From: Christensenella sp. UBA1750
GTDB taxonomy: Bacteria > Bacillota > Clostridia > Christensenellales > UBA1750
NCBI GenBank assembly: GCA_002315655.1
Contig: DCHO01000010.1
Location: forward strand, 39,428-103,427
DNA length: 64,000 nucleotides
Direction: 5' to 3'
Under the pieces are notes generated by a model that had not been told where the DNA came from, made no database searches, and saw only the letters and a program-made list of their open reading frames with translations. Shown here one piece after another: positions 45,401 through 51,069 of the stretch (position 1 is its first letter; each line of letters begins with the position of its first letter). Position numbers and translations under genes: made by a program.

Positions 45401-48400
45401 AGAAATAGGTGGAACCGGCCACATACTGGTTGGTGTTGTTGCAGCCACGGCCAAAATTGATGGGCGTAATGCCTTCCACCAGAGAGTAGGAAGTGGCGCA
45501 GTAGCAGTACGAAATGTCAATGTTGGAAAGGTTCTGACCGACGAAACCGCCGAAGATAGAATCCTTAATGTTGTCGATGTCCTTCGTTTCGATATAGTTG
45601 AAGGCGTAGCAGTTTGAAATGCGGCACTGGTTCCATCCGATAAAGCCGCCGACATACAAACGGGAGTTGTTTGCTGTGTCGATGTTCATCTCGGTGACGG
45701 AGGCTGTGCAGTTGGAAATATCGCCCTTGTTGGAGCTGCTGCCGACAAAGCCGCCGATAGAGGCGTTCTTTGTTGCATAGACCGTAGCGGTATATCCGGC
45801 AGTCGCGCAGTTGGTGATCGTACCGCGGTTCCAGCCGACCATGGTGCCTAAGTAGCTGCTGTCTTCATTGGCGCCGAACAAGCCGTCAACGATCAGACCG
45901 TCATCGACTTCGCCGCCAAGAACGAGGTTGTCAAGCACACAGCCGTCATGCAGACAGCCGATGAAGCCGGCGCAGTCCACGTTAGTCGTCAGAGACAGAC
46001 CGGTGATCTTGAAATAATTGCCGTGATAGTTGGCCTTGAAGGGATGTGCGATATTACCGATGGCCTGCTGCTTGGTCACGGTGTCGTAACCCAACAGCTT
46101 CCAGTTGTAGCCCTCGTAATGGATATCCATATCCTGAGAGATGTTCACACCTTCGGTCAGATCGCAGTACACGTCAGAGTAATGCGCAAATTCATAGAGC
46201 TGGCGGGCGGAACGGATGGACAGCGCGTTGTTGATGATCTTTTCATCCTCTGTGGGCTTCAAGGTCACAATGGTCTTCGCAAAGTGAGGGTTGACATAGA
46301 AGGTCACACGGGAGTCCACGTTCGCGGATGCGGAAGTCATGGAAACGGCAACCTGTGTATAGAAGCCGTCAGAGAAGGTCTGCGGATCAATATCGGTGGC
46401 AAACTTCTTGTCCAGCGTGCAGAGACGATAGCTGACATTGTTCTCGGTGTCGTCAACAATAATCTGCTCCTCGGTATCAAAGGAGATCTCAACGATATTG
46501 TCATTTTCAAGGTCGCTCAGATTCTTCAGCGTTACTTCGACCACGGTGGCCGTCTCGCTGGAATCGAGCAGAACGGCATAGTTGTCCTCGCTCATGTTGT
46601 AAGCCAGGGCATAGCCGTCATAGACAACAGGCTTATCCTGCAACAGGTCAAGACCGCTGCCGTAGAAGCCGTAGGTCTGGTCGGAATACTGCTCAAAATA
46701 CACGATGGAGCCGGAGTTGACGGTGTCAGAAGCCCAGTCACCGTACATGGGCATGGGAGAACCATCCACTACCAGGAAGGGATAGGGATAAGTGGTCAGG
46801 CCAAGACCGGCCTTCATGTTATAGGGGGTGGAGGAACCGGCCTGTTCCTTGCTGGTGGTATAATGGAGCTCCGAGCCGGAACCGAAATTGCACTTGAACT
46901 CGGCAATATCGTCAGCTTCCACAAGCGTAGCAACAGGCTTGTGAATCGTCGTATTGGTGGTTCTTACCAAAGCATCCTCGGGAAGAACGGGCAGCGAGCT
47001 GCTCATGGCAATGTAGTAGTTGTTCTTGGAGGAGTCCGGGTGAGAAATAGCTTTGCAGAGATAGTAGGAATTTCCGGCGGGCAGCTTGTATTCCTGCTCA
47101 AAGCAGAACACGGAATAGACATTATTGATGCTGCCCATATCACCGGCGGTGATGCCGGCAACCTTGGAGGAAATGCCAAGCTGGAAACCGGCAATATAAC
47201 AATCGGAAATGGTACTGTCGGTGTTGATGGAGCCGCCGATGCCGCCGACCACGTCGCCGAACATATAGCAGGCCGCATAAGAGGTGTTAATGATGACGTT
47301 GACGCTTCCGCTGGTCTGACCGATCAGACCGCCGGCGTTGGTCGTTGCTTTCAGCACGGAGGCAGCCAAGCTGTTCAGAATATTCACTCTGGCTTCGGTG
47401 GAACCGATGAGGCCGCCGACGTTTTCACCGACCAGATACTGCACGTCCTTCGCGTAGATACGGTTGTAGCAGGCGTAGTCCAAATACACGCGGCAGCCGT
47501 TCATGGTGACGGGGGAAGAGGACTTGATGCTGCCGACGATGCCGCCGACATTGCCCGTGCCATAGATCTTGGCACCGACAACGTAAATATCCGTGAGCTT
47601 AGTGCCGAAGAATTGGGAGAACAGACCGGCGTCGCCGGAAATGGGGCTGGTGGCGGAGCCGATGGCAATGCCGGAAATGATGTGCTTCTGACCGTTATAG
47701 GATTCAACCTTGGAGTTGTTGATGGGCGCAAATGTAATATCAGAGCCATAGACAGACTTCCAGGTCATTTCAAGATAAATGTCATCAATCTGGGTGGCCT
47801 TGATGGTGGAAAAATCGGTCTCCCCGACCGTATTGAGGTTCTGCAGGTGACGGCCATAAGCGATGCCCGCATTGAGCTCAGTGGAAGACACAGTGGTGCT
47901 GTCCGCAAAGAGGCTGTTGCAGGTATCGGAGTCGGAGGCCTTGCTGACTTCAACCTTCTCCTTGGAACCGGTGTAGACGATCTCCATGGAGACGGTCAGG
48001 TTGTCTCCGGGGCGCATACTGCTACTGCCGCCCTTCTGATCGACCTTGGACACGGTATATTCGTCAATTTTGCTGCCCTTTGTGGTGCCGCAAATCCGGG
48101 TACCGAAGGACAGGCCTTCCTTCAAGCTGTCAAGTATAATGGAATCGGAATAGGTATTGGTGGTTATGGTGACATCCCTTGTCATCTCAACAACAGAACC
48201 TTTGTCGTTCTCAATAGAAACAGTGATTCTGAAAGAGTCGTTGGTGAGGTCATCGGGAATTTTAGCGGAAACGTTGGCAACCAGTTCTTCACCGTTGATC
48301 ACGTTCACGCTGCCAATCAAAGTATTAATCTTGCTGTCGCCGAGTGCGGACAGAACGCCGCCGCCGTAATAACCGACTCTGGCGCCATCCTTTTTACGGT

Positions 48401-48893
48401 TTTCATTGTTACGATAGTTATCCTGATGAATCTGCTCTAAGGTATAGTTTTCCTCCTCAGAATAGAAAACAGCATAAATAGACCCGGAGTTCGGGTCGTA
48501 TTCCACAACATACTTGTTCGCGGCCACTTCATCGCTGATCGAGCCCTTGGGGAACAGCAGGTTCATAACATCGGTATCGTTGCTGTTGATCTTGCTGACC
48601 ACATAAAGCTTGGTATCGGAAGCAGCCCCTGCCCAGTCAGAGGGCTGATAGGACAGTTCCGTGCCTTTCTGCGAAACCGCATTCAAACGACCGTTGGCAT
48701 AAAGCTCTTCCAAACGGTTCTGGGCAGACGTATAAATGATCTGCGCAGTGGAATCCAATTTCGTCTGTCGAAGGTTTCTGCTGATAAAGTGATACCCCGT
48801 GAACGAAATTGCCGCAAGGATCACAAGGATCGCGACCGTAATCAGCGTCTCCATCATCGTGAAACCTTTTTTGCCGTAGTGCTTTTTCAACAT
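33450..48893 (-). CDS. giant prepilin-anchored surface adhesin, 5147 residues
   Basis: About 560 kDa by residue count. It begins MLKKHYGKKGFTMMETLITV: a 10-residue basic leader, cleavage expected after Gly10, Phe at +1, Glu at +5, and a helix to about residue 32, as in type IV pilins. There is no Sec-type signal, LPXTG motif or C-terminal membrane helix. Next come an Ig-like part (about 190-340), GLUG-type blocks (GGIVGS, GGLIGS, GGLIGQ near 450-540; GGFVGS near 1020-1130; GGLIGI, GGLVGS near 1640-1860), a Big2-like part near 2290, then about 25 InlB/Flg_new-type beta repeats (about 2535-4975) marked by LYAHW/LTAKW ends, and a unique 165-residue C-terminus. Start set by AGAGG 7 bases upstream. 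Heads an operon with three minor pilin genes. Probably a very long adhesin placed on a pilus or pseudopilus. Confidence 0.9.
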   Translation of the reverse strand: MLKKHYGKKGFTMMETLITVAILVILAAISFTGYHFISRNLRQTKLDSTAQIIYTSAQNRLEELYANGRLNAVSQKGTELSYQPSDWAGAASDTKLYVVSKINSNDTDVMNLLFPKGSISDEVAANKYVVEYDPNSGSIYAVFYSEEENYTLEQIHQDNYRNNENRKKDGARVGYYGGGVLSALGDSKINTLIGSVNVINGEELVANVSAKIPDDLTNDSFRITVSIENDKGSVVEMTRDVTITTNTYSDSIILDSLKEGLSFGTRICGTTKGSKIDEYTVSKVDQKGGSSSMRPGDNLTVSMEIVYTGSKEKVEVSKASDSDTCNSLFADSTTVSSTELNAGIAYGRHLQNLNTVGETDFSTIKATQIDDIYLEMTWKSVYGSDITFAPINNSKVESYNGQKHIISGIAIGSATSPISGDAGLFSQFFGTKLTDIYVVGAKIYGTGNVGGIVGSIKSSSPVTMNGCRVYLDYACYNRIYAKDVQYLVGENVGGLIGSTEARVNILNSLAASVLKATTNAGGLIGQTSGSVNVIINTSYAACYMFGDVVGGIGGSINTDSTISDCYIAGFQLGISSKVAGITAGDMGSINNVYSVFCFEQEYKLPAGNSYYLCKAISHPDSSKNNYYIAMSSSLPVLPEDALVRTTNTTIHKPVATLVEADDIAEFKCNFGSGSELHYTTSKEQAGSSTPYNMKAGLGLTTYPYPFLVVDGSPMPMYGDWASDTVNSGSIVYFEQYSDQTYGFYGSGLDLLQDKPVVYDGYALAYNMSEDNYAVLLDSSETATVVEVTLKNLSDLENDNIVEISFDTEEQIIVDDTENNVSYRLCTLDKKFATDIDPQTFSDGFYTQVAVSMTSASANVDSRVTFYVNPHFAKTIVTLKPTEDEKIINNALSIRSARQLYEFAHYSDVYCDLTEGVNISQDMDIHYEGYNWKLLGYDTVTKQQAIGNIAHPFKANYHGNYFKITGLSLTTNVDCAGFIGCLHDGCVLDNLVLGGEVDDGLIVDGLFGANEDSSYLGTMVGWNRGTITNCATAGYTATVYATKNASIGGFVGSSSNKGDISNCTASVTEMNIDTANNSRLYVGGFIGWNQCRISNCYAFNYIETKDIDNIKDSIFGGFVGQNLSNIDISYCYCATSYSLVEGITPINFGRGCNNTNQYVAGSTYFYAGDLHTYKTYVLKESVPEEFVDHAVCVKMSEVFKDHIPSGYSEKAEESYYCEKIRTHKEDENLNYSYPSTVVKNASGIPVHYGEWIEEASLNEVGFFYWEHETGGSNEGYHYYLIPGGTNADDNDKGIEISTKIENMLCKAHDDGGVIDSDKGFGFGYYILNDVEKNVKISWEGIANVDNTVGSTKSLNAEAKKNMDENFIGYSFYPYYTQDAYASSNTDGLSLSGSKANGAFYIGNKSDDKGTCYAYKYTFSPFFAGGIQFGYIQGNNVQNNLVNNEYKSLTSKDENKQSLLRTMNSEPGTDDNQYQIRSIDQLQFINWNSNRKNAISGANNNLDINISWTNISIDKIYTEYTYLQHGQVGLADQFKGDTQSRAAAESYVPHRYWLQSHDLGSEDVVNFTSIASASDSFFSLSEILSDITGVQNRYLWAWFGNSYDGGSYKIKNLSINTSSYSAGLFGATAGAQIENVIMYANNDQAKIAKTGSIENPAYSLGGLIGIAYEYSNESDGYIRNCAIAGYTIEDSTVSSSGADCNIGGLVGSTSVDMENCSAVVTIKMNQNISEKGTRGNYFRVGGLVGSVSASNSTSSEASGQIRKIINCYTGGKIEFTSIGRNLLNQSTSGHHVGTSLTDWSEIDTVVTDSNNIYIGGLGGGAYTCNFRNFSDDNNWYINGLVRSGSPYYENCYTYMELPQYTLENTIRAVSVIGSLGEQYGNIATLTIENCYYLDTVEANITKDVDLTKNKNLTFGYSLWKILGDLRYGYKTSGSAPKLSDAETYMLNGKSVKDTNYRWVILGNYSFLSKRIPNSDNIASTYNINGLYAVNFDQLSGEQDIYTMSGTERMCDALNKGNSDSNKFNFVTVFAEDGVTRIDGKYSFPGLDAELQGENYPFPAIIKQGDSIWVHYGTWLKNTGMYSDTQSIYLDLMRYTDDGTGNTAYANSEEVRLAFYKDYVDKTADITAGKTVEQLQSLIQIYFGDINDKRTESDYQNVVIQRVENTDGKARIVAKVIAKKINPNEQITTERVNFVYSDIDNQYSTKITTNITADLVISVFEDGEPKQSEEEPQEGEEGEESGERVASNTYTFYVRKDYEGDEQYIDEYSQTFYLKALTNGMAIMNADELHWENKTETDPKNYYTIESSSDCVTIKMLPYNKFTVIGERQGTAQVKIVLHEVQTTAELGGFLSAGETSRVDSNNTLTITFKVMGEGHVVLANLVYDADFPQPRAAMYDKVYNQAYDGERYLKEFIGDKDIEEAIRPLDLNENPKYDSGLYILTQNITLTTWEVYDYRVLSEDKLTEYYAEDRPITIDTASALRGAALSNGGYSWMKMAVGVNGAQPGEIYYVKIKLRDYNTEEAPNDGKQHEIELGQYYMVPYDYMTVTLNANGGTWPDGNEVVQFTRILPNSCERLYGDNSAPTNDPKGITGWYTLSEGGTQVLDRYGKPILNVEGYTNALGWEDRNDVTLYAHWGNKYTLTLNDTATETTHDYLMVEGATVEGLIYYDGETAVDYDTMMAELNNKTEHTNERLAAWCDGDSEEIDRYGNFITENLVKDGRWIRKESVELTAKWTNSLTLKLHYGLNNTETASFEIPFNSSISVKGDVNYKPWLYDMKTNNQVLKGWTTKDGLTTILTRNGAHVNGVAVAGIVKTDGIVDTYDTIDLYANYTQAKYTLHLSSSETEWSKDVEITAYDKAIVNTTATFQFPTRKYYNLAGWQNAAKDKVLTQKDTATSSSYAIAESEVEGVTVTENEQIVWEAGDKSLSAIWERIKFTLSLILRQKGSSSNDDAAYSVNIDVEAGTEVTASSEFDEATVLEKYGEGFAKEHVEIVSWNDEPDGGVAILNADGTPADTAPDTIIEDGCWVQDNALTLYAQLQSTAFKVVLKGGAYNNNSTSAAIEQFRKEAVTVADSDTFKNFTVVDEYTPVGTDDIYEFIGWGTAPTNLVLDGDGNPAENVAEENIKEGKWNLSSSKPATLELTAQYSIVPRFTLKLVNASQSVFEQKYRYDDAAVTNQKLDNDEMRDFIGWGYYDNDNKRVLVLGADGNFMDGVDVPGYVKDRKWDVPSTTTEITLTSMWDGTAFELILDSGDGKWSDESKQKSAGVVKYNSLVSTINVGTLPTNQLYLEVKKNVAEDNGTYKIEKYKPDAVLTGWFTSDGKQVLNADGTVYSGLTEIEGLVKKNSSNQLVWCDNLDSATLYAHWDKPYFTLVLDDNDMNGKTYTFQEQFYTKATLQDNKNPSYTKPTMTGYTLDGWYTTKECSPGKKILTADGDKSQGWFSGVFGQINGEGTSYWVKYNTTYTIYPKWVPNNHQVKLVDGSVSNEYYFTFAEEASINNLKKKIEEKDKADRYEVTTVYSPTLTLDSRKAFIGWFTEADNGNNTNSENGVMVLDSTGVPLKNVTGGTTKYTDANGNWIYDGDLTLYAHYEREETDKYSSLTLDKNTNGDKTDVYTIFRTEDGGAANLKGEKDINGQIYSAPVNSGKALMGWYSKRKDGNGKGNKGVKVLNADGTYAASDGSVVKNGNWVATQDRYLYARWTDAYVVELSAPDAENEEGKLNEIFAAKTTPAEFSASGYDVAPERSGYTLVGFNTAANGGGVEVIHVNNDGSLSLNKNIRAGSTTYSNNDGKWMINKNITLYANWKGNTYTVTLNDSDGTKLTEITETYGENVVFNYTPSKPGYSFAGWYVGDKVALSSGGTWSTTYVQNGKWIYKDNVTFTAKWNGQSYDLTFNAMNGTENQTISVTNGTDTVTGYTAPGKTGHTLAGWYSLDPANSGAQLVMKTDKSLVASVNGYTDKNAKWGLTVAKTVYAKWTANKYDLVLMEEGVTTALTTISQTYGENVVLNYNTSRSGYVFNGWYIDDELIVNASGEWQSTAYVQGGKWMYDSGLTLTGKWTANNATLKLMPNGGSVSPDELSVTSGNTTAPTGYNAATRTGYTLNGWFTQATGGTKILDNAGVPVKAATTYTTADGKWIVPTNNSTVTLYAQWTGNPYTLTIVDDITGGKTEISETYGSTMTFGSFTTTKPGFVFDGIYNGETKVYDGTNWIGTGTSIVNAEGKWAHAGNLTLIAKWNPNSGHLSLNGNNGTPASQTLDIVAGQSSAPNYKAATRTGYTLDGWYTKTIGGTKIVEADGTPVVTENGTDYTTKDGKWIIANDGDTIALHAHWTGIEYTLTVVDEITTAQTKITETFGSAATTGSFEFTKTGYTFDGFYDGNTLIYSTGTGWVNSTYVNASNWNYANDATLTAKWKLKDIKLTLNDGSSTKDYTIHYGETASVNSLTNYVGPAPDRKIFTGWYTAASGGTKVLNPNGDVITSVSSYVANGKWILDGNTTLYAQYDESNTKKIELYVNGKLHQAFMITPDYSVQATLKGVLATSGLPYTVPSIEGKRVTGWYTQESGGSKVLNIDGTGVSNMVTGYISAGMLNYSWSKLLGDTTKLYAHTSDANYTVRLIDDTDEENTWTAELFVNNSEGADTLVASGYTVPTKEGYHVESWNTARKGSGSVVIKTNNGSNGTSGTPTLQPSVSGYTEGSSKWALNATVKELYVKWAPNNYTVTLVCNGSSENRTVTYDTDVNLGTKTVTGYAFKGWMVNGKLVTDETGKWLDNSYVVNGQWKYADNITFEAKLAGYAANVILNPDNGNAAPDPVSVTAGTTNLSTYSAPKKEYYTLSGWYTGKNGAGSKVLEANGNTVASSTYTDANKKWIVTENGMNIQLYAYWTGNTGKVKLSANSASSNKGVTYDIATGGYGISNIASVTKNGGWAIEGWYDGNSSSAKKVLNANGTPVGNSSWIASDGKWQVKTVGETLTLYAKWTRTIYKFTQQSSLPSSGNFVILNKTLDSNSAGATAGAQVMRKEDNSIGKLSLYYLNKDYSAGYSWNSSGFGYTTTKLPDNYLWTMKNGQIANVSNTNSCVSISRTKRTVVLVTWYEYSLGISTNVNATWSYSADSHKLKYKKDGWEAYLVPAYKASDSGEAVYIYKYEEVGETSYD
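33960..41285 (-). repeat. coding repeat array: about 25 InlB/Flg_new-type units
   Basis: Each unit of roughly 65-110 residues has the order beta-strand, GWY (as in LTGWYT, LDGWYT), a VL/KIL segment, then NGKW or DGKW and LYAxW. I counted 25 LYAHW-like ends by eye. Units differ enough that this is an old, diverged array and not a recent DNA duplication. Confidence 0.85.
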
Positions 48894-48921
48894 AACGTGT
48901 ACCTCTAAAAATTATTTCTCG

Positions 48922-49042
48922 AAACAACTTGCTAACAGGTGGACATAGTTGTAAACAACTTAGAAACAACTACGCCTATTATACGGCATTCTCCTCCCCC
49001 GGTCAATAGTCTATACGCAGTTTTGAAAACAACTTAGAAACA
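48922..49042. repeat. three direct repeats around the giant-pilin promoter
   Basis: AAACAACTTAGAAACA occurs exactly at 48953-48968 and 49027-49042, and as AAACAACTTGCTAACA at 48922-48937. One copy is upstream of the -35 element, two lie in the 5' leader. Same orientation in all three. Candidate binding sites of an unknown regulator. Confidence 0.65.
48978..49006 (-). promoter_or_regulatory. promoter of the giant-pilin operon
   Basis: Minus strand TTGACC (49001-49006), 17-bp spacer, TATAAT (48978-48983), about 85 bp before the ATG. The stretch from 48894 to 49226 holds only this promoter, the repeats and the terminator of the GH130 gene. Confidence 0.78.
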
Positions 49043-49171
49043 TTTTTCTACGGATTTATCATGTTTTCTCTCTGTTTTTCCGGTATTATTAAGTTATTGT
49101 TAATTTGTTATTTCAAACCAAATTTCCAAGAAACATCTATTGAAACAAGTTTGGAAATAACTGAGGTGAAA

Positions 49172-49212
49172 TATAAAACGCCCTCCCCCATGTTTCTGTC
49201 ACGGGAAGGGCA
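49172..49212 (-). terminator. terminator after the GH130 gene
   Basis: GCCCTTCCC pairs with GGGGGAGGGC (one wobble) around a 13-base loop and is followed by GTTTTAT on the minus strand. Confidence 0.68.
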
Positions 49213-49226
49213 TTTCGTAGTATATT

Positions 49227-50258
49227 CTATTCTTCCAATATCGCCTGGCAGATCGTATGATCCGCCGCGCCGTAATACATTCTGGTTTTCCCCTTGAATT
49301 TCACGATGGTGTTGCACACGATGCAGGGCTTTTTCGTGTGCCCCTGTAATTCATGCGGCAGTTCAGGCTTAAGGAGGGGCTTCTCCTCCATGGTAACAAC
49401 TTGTTTCAGATTGTTTCTGTTGATATAGGCGCAGCCTATGCTCCAGAGGCCATCCTTACTCATGGCATTGAAGTAATAGGCAATGGTGTCTCCCTCCAAG
49501 ATCGCCCCGGCTCCGGCTTCGCAAGAGCCCGCAAAATACGGGATGTCCGGGTACTGCGGAAACAGGCAGATCAGATTGCCGTCTTCATCCTTTTCCTGTT
49601 TCCAACGCACCAGATCGGGCGAGGAAGCAAGATAGCCCCTGTGGGACAGATACGCCCAATATTTCCCGCCTATTTTCACAGCCTTTGGGTGTCCCTTTTC
49701 CAAAGTCGATACGATCACACCGCTTCTGGAATGGTTCCAGAGCTCCCTCTGCGCCATCGGCAAGGCAGGTCCGAGTTTTTCCCAGTGGATCAGATCGTCC
49801 GACACGGCGCACAGCAGCACATCCTGCCAGTCGCCCAAGCATTGGCCGTACTCATAGCGTCCGTCGTATTTGCCCGTCCATGCGGTGTAGTTCATGTAGA
49901 ACCGCCCGTCATCGCCTTCCGCAATATGCAAGTCCTGGCAGCCGCCCCACCACTCAAAGGGCAGGCACTCGTCCGGCATGGGGTACAAAACCGGGTATGG
50001 CAGCACGGTAAAGTGTTCTCCGTCCTCCGATGTGGCGTGCCCGATGCGGCAGGTCATTTTGTTGTTGCCGCAATCATCCTTGCCCACGCCGTAGGGAGCA
50101 TCCGCCCGGAAAAAGAGGTGCAGGGTCTCCCCTTCCACCACCGCTGCCGGGTTATACACATTGGCGCTCATCCAGGCAACGTCCTTCCGTTCCACAGGGC
50201 AATAGAAAATGTGCTCGTTATCCGGCATAAGAACCGGGGTTTCCGTCTTCGTCCACAT
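49227..50258 (-). CDS. GH130-type mannoside phosphorylase / glycosidase
   Basis: 343 residues, cytoplasmic five-bladed beta-propeller. NVYNPAAVVEGETLHLFFRADAPYGVG, the acidic HIAEGDDGRFYMNYTAW, and GKTRMYYGAADHTICQA at the end are GH130-family features; the family contains beta-mannoside phosphorylases that release mannose-1-phosphate, and some hydrolases. The ATG at 50258 (GGGAG 11 bases upstream) is preferred; an ATG at 50267 overlaps the preceding stop (ATGACTGA). Coupled to the TIR-like gene. With GH38 and GH2 it suggests mannan or N-glycan breakdown. Confidence 0.85.
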   Translation of the reverse strand: MWTKTETPVLMPDNEHIFYCPVERKDVAWMSANVYNPAAVVEGETLHLFFRADAPYGVGKDDCGNNKMTCRIGHATSEDGEHFTVLPYPVLYPMPDECLPFEWWGGCQDLHIAEGDDGRFYMNYTAWTGKYDGRYEYGQCLGDWQDVLLCAVSDDLIHWEKLGPALPMAQRELWNHSRSGVIVSTLEKGHPKAVKIGGKYWAYLSHRGYLASSPDLVRWKQEKDEDGNLICLFPQYPDIPYFAGSCEAGAGAILEGDTIAYYFNAMSKDGLWSIGCAYINRNNLKQVVTMEEKPLLKPELPHELQGHTKKPCIVCNTIVKFKGKTRMYYGAADHTICQAILEE

Positions 50259-50259
50259 A

Positions 50260-51009
50260 TCAGTCATCTCTCCCGATATACTCAAATTCATCCATAAACG
50301 GTTCCATGGTCGCAATCCGCGGATGATCCCGCAGGAACCGATATGTTGATGCCAACTGCTGTGGCGGTCTGTCGCGCCTTTCTACCAGCTCCATGCAAAA
50401 GAAACGGTCATCTGCCGTCTGCCGATAATCGGGAAGCCGGGAAGTGATGAATGTGCAATACGCATCTGCATGATAGGTGATGGCGCAATAGAGGCGTTCA
50501 TCGGAAAGCAGAATGGGCTCGCCCTGTCCATCCCGAAACACGTTCAGATTGAAGTTTCTGACCTCGTGCGTGCGCAGGTTGCAAAGCAGCTTCGTTCTGT
50601 ACGCATAAGGGACGTCCCGATCCGTGTATTTTTCAAGGAAGCGCATCCACAAATCTTTCGGCTCATTTTCATTCTGCTCATCATCCAAATTCGGCAATGT
50701 CGCCAGCGCTTCCCGAAGCTGCGTGTCATCCAGATTCTCCGTTTTCAACTTAATGATCTTCTTCCCGCACTCCTCCGCATAGACCCGCGCACTGTCCAGG
50801 CAGGGACACAAATAGCCGGAATCCTTCCCCAGCACTTCTAAAAACAGCCCGCAATGCGCGATCTTCTCCTGTCTGTCAGAAGTCCAGAACACGCCGTCAA
50901 ACACGGTTTCATCAAACTGTATCTCTATTTGTTTCTCTGCCAAATATCTGCACACGCGCCCGTGCAGTTCTTTTTCATAGGGTGCCGCACTCACATAAAC
51001 ATATCCCAT
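50260..51009 (-). CDS. TIR-like domain protein of unknown function
   Basis: 249 residues. The first 115 residues look like a TIR fold: GYVYVSAAPYEKELHGRV (strand A and helix), IQFDETVFDGVFWTSDRQEKI, CGLFLEVLGKDSGY and CGKKIIKLKTENLDD. The family's catalytic Glu cannot be placed with confidence. The remaining part (LWMRFLEKYTDRDVPYAYRT...) is unrecognised. Bacterial TIR proteins are often NADases or scaffold proteins in defence, but neighbours here are a glycosidase and a pilus locus. Stop overlaps the GH130 start region. Confidence 0.5.
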   Translation of the reverse strand: MGYVYVSAAPYEKELHGRVCRYLAEKQIEIQFDETVFDGVFWTSDRQEKIAHCGLFLEVLGKDSGYLCPCLDSARVYAEECGKKIIKLKTENLDDTQLREALATLPNLDDEQNENEPKDLWMRFLEKYTDRDVPYAYRTKLLCNLRTHEVRNFNLNVFRDGQGEPILLSDERLYCAITYHADAYCTFITSRLPDYRQTADDRFFCMELVERRDRPPQQLASTYRFLRDHPRIATMEPFMDEFEYIGRDD

Positions 51010-51034
51010 CTGTTTTCACCTCACAATAAACAGC

Positions 51035-51063
51035 AAAGCCCAAGGTCTTTTTTGACTTTGGGC
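51035..51063 (-). terminator. likely terminator of the sortase-pilus operon
   Basis: GCCCAAaGTC pairs with GACcTTGGGC around AAAAAA, followed by TTTGCTGTTT on the minus strand; the T tract is weak. Confidence 0.55.
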
Positions 51064-51069
51064 ATATAC

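Noticed and set aside
41313..48440. Two more long plus-strand frames (41313-44729 and 45948-48440)
   Set aside because: Shadows of the giant gene; products rich in Gly, Val and His without recognisable folds, while the minus-strand frame carries clear domain repeats.
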